A DNA stretch of 5,482 bases from an uncultured Collinsella sp. Lineage in GTDB: Bacteria > Actinomycetota > Coriobacteriia > Coriobacteriales > Coriobacteriaceae. The notes below the pieces were generated by a model. That model was not told the origin of the DNA. It did not search any database and saw nothing but the letters and a program-made list of their open reading frames with translations. Below, piece after piece: positions 1 through 5,307 of the stretch (positions are counted from its first letter, which is position 1; every line of letters starts with the position of its first letter). Made by a program: the position numbers and the translations under genes. The stretch spans positions 1 through 5,482 of the forward strand of contig USHS01000113.1 in NCBI GenBank assembly GCA_900554585.1. The letters run 5' to 3'.

Positions 1-15
1 GTGTATAAGAGACAG
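1..15 (+). other. Residual Tn5/Nextera mosaic-end adapter at contig edge
   Basis: Bases 1-15 (GTGTATAAGAGACAG) equal the last 15 bases of the 19-bp Tn5 mosaic end used in Nextera tagmentation libraries, ending exactly at the CAG where genomic DNA would join. This is established knowledge of the adapter and a direct match in the sequence. The bases are almost certainly not genomic. They happen to read GTG TAT AAG AGA CAG in frame with the gene that follows, creating a false start and a false N-terminal MYKRQ. Confidence 0.95.
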
Positions 16-1161
16 CTATTTCACCGCAACTTAGGGAGGCGTTGCGCCTCGTTCTGCCCCTATTGCAACGCATACGTTGGTCCGGGCGACGGTCCCGAGC
101 ATACCGAGTTCGTATTCTGCGATGGTTGTGGCGCACGCCTGTCCCCGCATGATCGCACCTGTCCCAAGTGCGGGCGCCCCGCCCCGGGCATCCTTTCCAA
201 AGACGCGGCTGCATCCGATCTGGCAGCAGGCCGCACGGCCGGCTTTCCGCGCTTGACGCAGGAGCAGATCGATACCGAGGTGCCCCATGCGCCGGCCTCT
301 GCCGCCGCGGTGCTCTCGGATGCCGCCGATCCCAACGAGACCTGCGTGCTGCCTGCCTTCGATAAAGACTTTGGCATCCCCAAGGTCGATATCCCCACAC
401 CGGCGTCCCTGCGCGATGATGTCCAGCCCAAAAAGCAAAAGGCCAAGCGCAAGGTCCATCCCGACGAGGATGCCTATCACAAGCACAAGCGCCATATCCC
501 CAAACCGCTTATCGTCATCGCGGTGCTCGCCGCCGTGTGCGGTGGTGCGTATTGGTTTGTGACTGCCGATCCTATGGGCGTCATGCCCGGCTTCTACGAC
601 CAGTTTGGCCAGGCCGCCAAGACCACCTTCCCGTCGCGCCAAAAGGGCGAGGCCACCGAGAAAGAGTCCAAGCAAGAGGATGCGTCCGAGGTCGTTCAGG
701 AGGAGACCGTCTTAACCGACGACCAGCTCTACGCCAGGCTCGACGGCCTGTACCAGACCATCGTGTCGTACAGCGACGATGATCAGATCGGCGAGGTCAT
801 CGATTCGTTTAATAACGGCTATCTGCGTACGCCGTTCTCCACCCGCCAGGAGCTGTCGCAGAGCGCTTATGCCCTGCGCGATCAGATTAAAAAGACCCAG
901 GATGAGCTCAATAACCTCAAGGTTCAGGACGACACCGTCTATGCGGAGGACATCGATCATCTAAAGCAGCTTGCCCAGTGGATGTACGAGCGTGTCGATG
1001 TGATCTGCCAGAGCTGGGATATCTCGCTGTCCATTCCCGACGGCGAGTCGCTGAGCGCCCGTCAGAGCGAGATCCTGGCGCCCATCGCACAAGGCGGCAA
1101 CAGCGCGCTTAACCAGTACGACGCCAACGTGAGCGCATGGAGACCGCAGCAACGTTCGTAA
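16..1161 (+). CDS. Zinc-ribbon, single-pass membrane protein (5' incomplete)
   Basis: Function unknown. Residues here are counted from base 1, whose first five codons are adapter. Three CxxC knuckles lie near the N-terminus (C19/C22, C40/C43, C54/C57), the last two as CDGCG and CPKCG ten residues apart, typical of bacterial double zinc-ribbon regions. A low-complexity linker (about 62-140) and a Lys/His/Arg-rich patch (144-165) precede one hydrophobic helix (169-187, IVIAVLAAVCGGAYWF). By the positive-inside rule the ribbons are cytoplasmic and the remaining 200 residues are outside. That part starts with a Glu/Lys-rich charged stretch (213-236) followed by a mainly helical region (240-380) with no catalytic motif I recognise. 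No ATG, GTG or TTG occurs in frame between base 16 and the first cysteines, so the true start is either lost beyond the contig edge or hidden by an indel. The gene stops at TAA 1159-1161. No clear terminator follows. Confidence 0.85.
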   Translation, partial: LFHRNLGRRCASFCPYCNAYVGPGDGPEHTEFVFCDGCGARLSPHDRTCPKCGRPAPGILSKDAAASDLAAGRTAGFPRLTQEQIDTEVPHAPASAAAVLSDAADPNETCVLPAFDKDFGIPKVDIPTPASLRDDVQPKKQKAKRKVHPDEDAYHKHKRHIPKPLIVIAVLAAVCGGAYWFVTADPMGVMPGFYDQFGQAAKTTFPSRQKGEATEKESKQEDASEVVQEETVLTDDQLYARLDGLYQTIVSYSDDDQIGEVIDSFNNGYLRTPFSTRQELSQSAYALRDQIKKTQDELNNLKVQDDTVYAEDIDHLKQLAQWMYERVDVICQSWDISLSIPDGESLSARQSEILAPIAQGGNSALNQYDANVSAWRPQQRS

Positions 1162-1197
1162 TTTGTTGCCCTCCGGCGGCATAACCTGCGTGCGCAA

Positions 1198-1227
1198 TTG
1201 ATGGAAGCCCGTGCTTATTGCTACAAT
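1198..1227 (+). promoter_or_regulatory. Predicted promoter of the cyclophilin-TPR pair
   Basis: TTGATG (1198-1203, four of six matches to the -35 consensus) is separated by 18 bp from TACAAT (1222-1227, five of six matches to -10). A TG one base before the -10 makes it an extended -10. Transcription would start near 1233-1235, leaving a leader of about 33 nt before the ATG at 1267. The rest of the 1162-1266 gap shows no convincing terminator for the upstream gene, so read-through is also possible. Confidence 0.6.
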
Positions 1228-1252
1228 TTGACCAAATATGCTTTAAACGCAC

Positions 1253-1260
1253 GAGGAAGG
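1253..1260 (+). promoter_or_regulatory. Ribosome binding site deciding the cyclophilin start
   Basis: GAGGAAGG lies 6 nt before ATG 1267. The longer in-frame opening from TTG 1198 or ATG 1201 has no such site, overlaps the predicted promoter and adds 23 residues unlike the family's N-terminus, so ATG 1267 is preferred. Confidence 0.85.
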
Positions 1261-1266
1261 AACCAC

Positions 1267-1809
1267 ATGTTTGGTTTTAAGAAAGAGCTCTACACGCCCG
1301 AGTATCAGCTTGCCGGCGATGAGTGCGTGGTGATCGAGACGTCGAAGGGCACCATCAAGGTCAAGTTTGACGGCGAGGGCGCCCCCATCCACGTGGCGAA
1401 CTTCTGCGAGCTTTCCACTATGGGTTTTTACGACGGCCTTAAGTTCCATCGCTATGTGCCCGGTTTTGTGATCCAGGGCGGCGACCCCAATACCCGCGAT
1501 ATGTCCGGCGCCGATGTCGCCGCCGGTCTTGAGGGCCCCGACGGCATGCCCGGTACCGGCGGCCCCGGCTACTGCATCAAGGGCGAGTTCGCTACCAACC
1601 CGCGTAACAGCCACGTCGACGGCGCGCTTGCCATGGCACGTTCCATGGATCCCGATTCCGCGGGTTCGCAGTTCTACTTCTGCCTGGGCGCTCAGCATAA
1701 CCTCGACTCCGGCTACACCGTCTTTGGCACCACGGTCGAGGGCCTCGACGTCATCTCGCAGCTGCGTGCCGGCGACGAGATCGTCCACGTCGAGATCGTT
1801 CACGAGTAA
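1267..1809 (+). CDS. Cyclophilin-type peptidyl-prolyl cis-trans isomerase
   Basis: This 180-residue enzyme is predicted to catalyse cis-trans isomerisation of X-Pro bonds during protein folding. It has no signal peptide or membrane segment, so it should be cytoplasmic. The cyclophilin signature is clear: KFHRYVPGFVIQGGDP at 59-74, including the catalytic Arg62 (Arg55 of human cyclophilin A) and the equivalents of Phe60 and Gln63; GALAMARS at 119-126; SAGSQFYF at 131-138; and LDSGYTVFG at 146-154. The length fits a single-domain bacterial cyclophilin. A Gly/Pro-rich insert (about 80-102) separates the first two blocks, as in many bacterial members. By motif alignment the human Trp121 position is Asn145 and Phe113 is Tyr137, which would weaken cyclosporin binding (inference). 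The stop codon overlaps the ribosome binding site of the next gene, so the two are probably cotranscribed and coupled. I give no symbol because ppiA and ppiB cannot be told apart here. Confidence 0.95.
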   Translation: MFGFKKELYTPEYQLAGDECVVIETSKGTIKVKFDGEGAPIHVANFCELSTMGFYDGLKFHRYVPGFVIQGGDPNTRDMSGADVAAGLEGPDGMPGTGGPGYCIKGEFATNPRNSHVDGALAMARSMDPDSAGSQFYFCLGAQHNLDSGYTVFGTTVEGLDVISQLRAGDEIVHVEIVHE

Positions 1810-1814
1810 AGGGG
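1808..1814 (+). promoter_or_regulatory. Ribosome binding site for the TPR protein, overlapping the preceding stop
   Basis: AAAGGGG begins inside the TAA stop of the cyclophilin gene and lies 6 nt before TTG 1821. It supports the TTG start and suggests translational coupling. Confidence 0.6.
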
Positions 1815-1820
1815 ACTTCC

Positions 1821-3116
1821 TTGAATAGCCAGCTGATCCAACAGGGCCGCGCCGCTTATCGCGCGGGTGATTATTCCGCTGCCGCCCAGATGCTCGGTGC
1901 GGCAAAGACCCCCAGCGAGATTATGGGCGAGGCCGACCATCTGCGCGGCAACGCCTTGATGCACCTGGGCATGTATGCCGAGGCCGCCGAGGCCTACGCC
2001 GCCGCCCTCAACGACGGTACCTATGGCAAGCGCGGCGCGCTGCTTACCAACCGCGGCAAGGCGCTTGCTGCCGTGGGTGACTATGTGACCGCAGCCCAGG
2101 CTTTCTCCGCTGCAACGCAGGATGCATCCTATGCCACGCCGTTTAAGGCCTATCTGGGTCTGGGCAACGCCCTGTTCCAGTCGGGCGATTATGCCAATGC
2201 CGGCACCGCCTTCCGCCAGGCCGCCATCGATGGCGCCAACTCGGCTCCCGCCGCCGCCCTCGGCGATCTTGGCCGCTGCTTCATTAAGCTCGGCCGTCCG
2301 GCAGACGCCGTAGAGACCTACCGCACGGCCATTGACTTTGCCGGTCCGCGCGACGACACACGTGCGCTTAACGCCGGTATGGGCGAGGCGCTCTCTGCCG
2401 CCGGTCGCCCCTCTGACGCGCTCGATGCCTTTAACGCCGCCACCGCCGACGGTATCTACCAGCTCACGCCCGAGCAGGCCGACGAGCTTGCCCGCGTGCA
2501 CGATTCCCTCGCTGCTCTTTCGGCCCAGACGGCCATGGCCACGGCGCCGGCTCCCGCGATGGATGCTCCCGCCGTCGACCCGCTCGACCCCACGGGTGCT
2601 ACCGGTCAGTTTATGCCCGACCCCTCGGACACCGGCTTCTTCACCCTGTCCGAGTCCGAGATGGTTCAGCAGGACCGCAAGGAGGCCAAGGTCCGTCGTC
2701 GCCATCGCCACACGGGCCTCAAGGTTTTCTTGGTGCTGCTTCTGCTGATCGTCATTGCCGCAGGCGGTCTTGGCTTTGCCTACACGCGCGGCCTGGGCTT
2801 TCCCTCGCAGGAGTCTGTTGTCACCGACCTGTTCCAGGCTGCCGGTGACGGCGATACCGCCAAGGCCGAGTCCTGCCTGGCCTCCAGCCTGTCCGAGGAC
2901 GCCAAGTCGATGATCATTTCCTCGATTCCGCAGGGCGCCACCGTCTCCATTGAGGGCATGGACCAGTCTATGACCGAGACCACCGCCAAGGTCAAGGCGT
3001 CGCTGTCCAAGGGCGGCGAGCAGGAGTACACCGTCAAGTTCGTGCGCTCCGACAACCATATCGGTTGGGCCGTCTCCTCGCTCGACATCGATCTCTCGGC
3101 TGCTGACAACCAGTAG
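1821..3116 (+). CDS. TPR-repeat single-pass membrane protein
   Basis: Specific function unknown; 431 residues. Residues 1-210 hold about five tetratricopeptide-like helical pairs, for example around 8-24, 36-63, 74-98, 110-135 and 145-171, with the usual G-x-Y/R-x-x-A turns (GDYSAAAQ, GMYAEAAEAY, GDYVTAAQAF, GDYANAGTAF, GRPADAVETY). Such repeats normally bind protein partners. An Ala/Pro/Asp-rich linker (233-282) and a basic stretch (286-301, with RRRHRH) precede one hydrophobic helix (301-320). By the positive-inside rule the TPRs are cytoplasmic and residues 322-431 are outside. That tail (VVTDLFQAAGDGDTAKAESC, then alternating strands ending VKFVRSDNHIGWAVSSLDID) has the pattern of small NTF2-like/DUF4878-type domains; this is inference from shape only. 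TTG 1821 is the start because it has a site 6 nt upstream and the next in-frame ATG falls inside the first repeat. A partner role for the upstream cyclophilin is plausible but unproven. Confidence 0.9.
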   Translation: MNSQLIQQGRAAYRAGDYSAAAQMLGAAKTPSEIMGEADHLRGNALMHLGMYAEAAEAYAAALNDGTYGKRGALLTNRGKALAAVGDYVTAAQAFSAATQDASYATPFKAYLGLGNALFQSGDYANAGTAFRQAAIDGANSAPAAALGDLGRCFIKLGRPADAVETYRTAIDFAGPRDDTRALNAGMGEALSAAGRPSDALDAFNAATADGIYQLTPEQADELARVHDSLAALSAQTAMATAPAPAMDAPAVDPLDPTGATGQFMPDPSDTGFFTLSESEMVQQDRKEAKVRRRHRHTGLKVFLVLLLLIVIAAGGLGFAYTRGLGFPSQESVVTDLFQAAGDGDTAKAESCLASSLSEDAKSMIISSIPQGATVSIEGMDQSMTETTAKVKASLSKGGEQEYTVKFVRSDNHIGWAVSSLDIDLSAADNQ

Positions 3117-3132
3117 TGACCTTATGAGATTT

Positions 3133-3178
3133 AGCGCTGCCCGGTGCTTCACCGCAAGTGAAGTGCCGGGCTTGCGCT
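3133..3178 (+). terminator. Long hairpin between the TPR gene and mreB (terminator-like, no U-tract)
   Basis: An inner stem pairs 3139-3152 with 3158-3171 (14 pairs, two of them G-U wobbles at 3145/3165 and 3146/3164) around the loop CGCAA. After a small internal loop, AGCGC (3133-3137) pairs with GCGCT (3174-3178). The wobbles would be A-C mismatches on the other strand, so the structure suits a + strand transcript. It begins 16 nt after the TPR stop. No run of T follows, so it is not a textbook intrinsic terminator. It may end or stabilise the upstream mRNA, or act on the adjacent promoter. Confidence 0.55.
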
Positions 3179-3180
3179 AG

Positions 3181-3186
3181 TATGAT
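3181..3186 (+). promoter_or_regulatory. mreB: Predicted -10 element of the mreBCD promoter
   Basis: TATGAT matches the -10 consensus at five of six positions and would start transcription near 3192-3195, leaving a leader of about 38 nt. The -35 region (about 3157-3163) falls in the 3' arm of the preceding hairpin and has no good match to TTGACA. The promoter is therefore either activator-dependent, read by another sigma factor, or a weak prediction. Confidence 0.4.
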
Positions 3187-3221
3187 GGGCTAGTAGTTTT
3201 CCAGCAATCATCCAACACATC

Positions 3222-3226
3222 AGGAG
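3222..3226 (+). promoter_or_regulatory. mreB: Ribosome binding site deciding the mreB start
   Basis: AGGAG ends 5 nt before TTG 3232. The in-frame ATG at 3244 is 17 nt away, too far for efficient initiation, so the TTG is chosen. Confidence 0.75.
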
Positions 3227-3231
3227 TTGCG

Positions 3232-4275
3232 TTGTTTTCTTTGATGGATATGTTTTTCGGTAGCTATGCGGGCGATCTTGCCATCGACCTCGGCACCGCC
3301 AACACGCTTGTCTCCGTGCGCGGCAAGGGCATCGTCATTCGCGAGCCCTCCGTTGTCGCCATCGACAAGAACGATGAACGCATCCTGGCTGTCGGTATCG
3401 AGGCAAAGCGCATGCTCGGCCGTACGCCCGGTAACATTGTGGCTGTGCGTCCCCTTAAGGACGGCGTTATCGCCGACTTCGACGTTACCGAGGCCATGCT
3501 TCGCTATTTTATCGACAAGGCGTCCGAGAAGCGCTATCCGTGGACCCCGCGTCCGCGCGTTGTCGTCTGCGTCCCCTCCGGTGTCACGTCGGTCGAGAAG
3601 CGCGCCGTTTTTGAGGCTACGATCCAGGCCGGTGCCCGCCAGGCATACCTGATCGAGGAGCCCATGGCCGCTGCCATCGGCGCCGACTTGCCTGTCGAGG
3701 AGCCCACTGGCTCCATGGTCATCGATATCGGTGGCGGTACCACCGAGGTCGCCGTTATCGCCATGGGCGGTATCGTCGTGTCGCAGTCCATCCGCATTGC
3801 CGGTGACGAGTTTGATCAGGCCATCCTTACCCACGTTCGCGATGCCTATAACCTGGCTATCGGCGAGCGCACGGCCGAGGACATCAAGATCAAGGTCGGT
3901 TCTGCCGTGCCGCTCAAGGACGAGCTCGACGTCGAGGTCAACGGCCGCGACGTGATCACGGGCCTGCCCAAGACTGTGCGCATCGAGAGCGAGGAGATCC
4001 GCCGCGCGCTCAACAAGCCGCTCGACGAGATGGCCAAGGCCGTCAAGGACGCCCTCGACGCCACGCCGCCCGATCTTGCCTCGGATCTTATGTACTACGG
4101 CATCCTGCTGACCGGCGGCGGTGCGCTGCTGCGCGGCCTCGACGTGCGTCTGCGTGACGAGACCGGCGTTTCGGTCAACGTCAGCCCTACGGCGCTCGAC
4201 AACGTCGTCAACGGCTGCGCCCGCGTGCTCGAGGCCAACGCGTTTGACGGTGGCTTCGTCCAGACCAATGCTTAA
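3232..4275 (+). CDS. mreB: Rod shape-determining protein MreB (bacterial actin)
   Basis: MreB polymerises with ATP into membrane-bound filaments that direct the Rod complex and side-wall peptidoglycan synthesis. At 347 residues it is full length. The actin-fold nucleotide motifs are all present: phosphate-1 IDLGTANT (18-25), the connect-1 region IEEPMAAAIGADLP (141-154) with the conserved glutamates tied to hydrolysis, phosphate-2 VIDIGGGTTEVAVI (163-176), and the adenosine motif ILLTGGGALLRGLD (291-304). The hydrophobic N-terminus FSLMDMFFGSY (2-12) could act as the amphipathic membrane anchor known in other MreB proteins. Start is TTG. mreC follows after 21 bp with no terminator, and mreD follows that, the classic order. 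Paralogues such as Mbl cannot be excluded from sequence alone, but the mreC and mreD neighbours favour MreB. Confidence 0.98.
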   Translation: MFSLMDMFFGSYAGDLAIDLGTANTLVSVRGKGIVIREPSVVAIDKNDERILAVGIEAKRMLGRTPGNIVAVRPLKDGVIADFDVTEAMLRYFIDKASEKRYPWTPRPRVVVCVPSGVTSVEKRAVFEATIQAGARQAYLIEEPMAAAIGADLPVEEPTGSMVIDIGGGTTEVAVIAMGGIVVSQSIRIAGDEFDQAILTHVRDAYNLAIGERTAEDIKIKVGSAVPLKDELDVEVNGRDVITGLPKTVRIESEEIRRALNKPLDEMAKAVKDALDATPPDLASDLMYYGILLTGGGALLRGLDVRLRDETGVSVNVSPTALDNVVNGCARVLEANAFDGGFVQTNA

Positions 4276-4282
4276 TTTCCAA

Positions 4283-4289
4283 AAGGTGG
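4283..4289 (+). promoter_or_regulatory. mreC: Ribosome binding site deciding the mreC start
   Basis: AAGGTGG lies 7 nt before TTG 4297. The first in-frame ATG (4354, codon 20) has no comparable site and sits in the loop of an inverted repeat, so TTG 4297 is preferred. Confidence 0.75.
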
Positions 4290-4296
4290 ATTCCAT

Positions 4297-5295
4297 TTGG
4301 CACGATCTTCGGGTTTCTCTTCAAATCTGAATACCAAGCGACAATCAACGGGTATGCGCCCGTTGATTGTTTTCAGCGTAATTTCGGTGCTGCTGCTTAC
4401 GTTTTACATTCGCGAGGGCGAGGCGGGACCGATTCATGCCGTGCGTTCGGGCGTGACGACGATTACCTCGCCGGTGCGTTTTGTGGGCTCGGCTGTGGCC
4501 GCGCCCTTTAACGCAATCGGAAACGTGTTCTCAAACCTTACGGCTTCGCAAGACACCCTCGACGAGCTTAAGAAGCAAAACGAGGTCCTGACGTCAAAGG
4601 TTGCTGAGCTCTCCGAGGCTCAAAAGACCGCCGAGCGACTCGAGAGCCTGGTCGGTCTGCAGTCGACCTACAACCTCAAGTCCACCGCGGCTCGCATTGT
4701 CGGCGCGTCGGGCGATGCCTGGACCTCGACCGTTACCATCGACAAAGGCTCTGCCGACGGTCTTACCATCAACATGCCCGTGACGAGTTCTGCCGGTGTC
4801 ATCGGTCAGATTATCGAGGTTTCGGCCAAGACCTCCACCGTCCGCCTGATTAGTGATGAGAACTCGGGCGTGTCCGCCATGGTGCAGGATACGCGTGCTC
4901 AGGGCATGCTGCAGGGGCAGCCCGACGGTACCCTGCGGCTGGAGCACGTGAGTGTCGACTCCGACGTGAAGGTGGGCGATATCATCGTGACCTCGGGCAT
5001 CGGCGGCGTATTCCCCAAGGGCCTGCCGCTCGGTACGGTCTCGTCGGTGGAGAAGTCTGCCAACGATGTGTACTACACCATCGTCGTGCGCGCTCAGACA
5101 ACGGCCGAAAACAACGAGGAAGTGCTGGTCATTACGTCGCTGACCGATGAGCAGTCGGCTTCGGACGAGGATGTGAGCAGCGCCAACAGTACGCCGCAGG
5201 GCACCTCGCGCGATGCGGCCACCAAGTCCAAAGACGAAAGCTCGGATGAAAGCTCCGATGCGTCCGACACGACTGACTCGGGCTCGAGCGAATAG
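4297..5295 (+). CDS. mreC: Rod shape-determining protein MreC
   Basis: MreC is the bitopic scaffold linking cytoplasmic MreB to the extracytoplasmic wall-synthesis enzymes (PBP2/RodA in known systems). The 332-residue product has a short basic cytoplasmic head (1-21), one membrane helix (22-38, PLIVFSVISVLLLTFYI), a predicted coiled coil (about 83-118, LDELKKQNEVLTSKVAELSE) used for dimerisation in the family, then the double beta-barrel domain (about 126-280). The family motif TSGIGGVFPKGLPLGTV (232-248) is clear. Residues 284-332 form an extra Ser/Asp/Glu-rich low-complexity tail containing two ESSD units from a 12-bp tandem repeat. The gene sits 21 bp after mreB, and its stop codon overlaps the ribosome binding site of mreD. 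A perfect inverted repeat with a T-run lies across codons 15-26 and may modulate expression. Confidence 0.96.
   Translation: MARSSGFSSNLNTKRQSTGMRPLIVFSVISVLLLTFYIREGEAGPIHAVRSGVTTITSPVRFVGSAVAAPFNAIGNVFSNLTASQDTLDELKKQNEVLTSKVAELSEAQKTAERLESLVGLQSTYNLKSTAARIVGASGDAWTSTVTIDKGSADGLTINMPVTSSAGVIGQIIEVSAKTSTVRLISDENSGVSAMVQDTRAQGMLQGQPDGTLRLEHVSVDSDVKVGDIIVTSGIGGVFPKGLPLGTVSSVEKSANDVYYTIVVRAQTTAENNEEVLVITSLTDEQSASDEDVSSANSTPQGTSRDAATKSKDESSDESSDASDTTDSGSSE
4341..4373 (+). repeat. Perfect 12-bp inverted repeat with T-tail inside mreC (possible attenuator)
   Basis: ACAATCAACGGG (4341-4352) and CCCGTTGATTGT (4359-4370) are exact reverse complements around the 6-nt loop TATGCG, and TTT (4371-4373) extends the 3' arm to a run of four T. 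The shape resembles an intrinsic terminator read on the + strand, yet it lies 45 nt into the mreC coding sequence. The loop contains the in-frame ATG of codon 20. The repeat is a direct observation; a regulatory role is inference. Confidence 0.6.
5236..5259 (+). repeat. 12-bp tandem repeat in the mreC tail
   Basis: GAAAGCTCGGAT (5236-5247) is repeated as GAAAGCTCCGAT (5248-5259) with one mismatch, encoding ESSD twice. It lies in the low-complexity acidic tail and probably arose by slippage. Confidence 0.7.
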
Positions 5296-5300
5296 GGAGG
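5294..5300 (+). promoter_or_regulatory. mreD: Ribosome binding site of mreD, overlapping the mreC stop
   Basis: AGGGAGG starts within the TAG stop of mreC. It lies 7 nt before ATG 5308 but only 1 nt before ATG 5302, which favours the second ATG. The overlap suggests coupled translation. Confidence 0.7.
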
Positions 5301-5307
5301 CATGTCC

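Noticed and set aside
1..15. GTG at base 1 as the true start of the zinc-ribbon gene
   Set aside because: The codon belongs to the library adapter, not the genome.
31..675. 214-codon open frame on the minus strand
   Set aside because: It lies opposite the zinc-ribbon gene, whose cysteine knuckles and membrane helix are clearly coded on the + strand. The minus translation shows only Arg/Gly-rich sequence without a domain.
1162..1197. Terminator after the zinc-ribbon gene
   Set aside because: CCTCCGGCGG (1170-1179) is only a tiny near-palindrome with no loop and no T-run.
1198..1266. Longer cyclophilin start at TTG 1198 or ATG 1201
   Set aside because: No ribosome binding site, overlap with a good promoter, and extra residues unlike the family. 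ATG 1267 has a strong site at proper spacing.
1800..3152. 450-codon open frame on the minus strand
   Set aside because: It is in exact codon register with the TPR gene. Such antisense frames stay open when the sense gene avoids TTA, CTA and TCA codons, as GC-rich genes do. The translation has no recognisable domain.
3220..4296. 358-codon open frame on the minus strand
   Set aside because: It is in codon register opposite mreB, whose identity is certain, so it is the same GC-driven shadow effect.
4354..4356. ATG codon 20 as the real mreC start
   Set aside because: No good ribosome binding site precedes it, while TTG 4297 has AAGGTGG 7 nt upstream and keeps a normal basic cytoplasmic head before the membrane helix.
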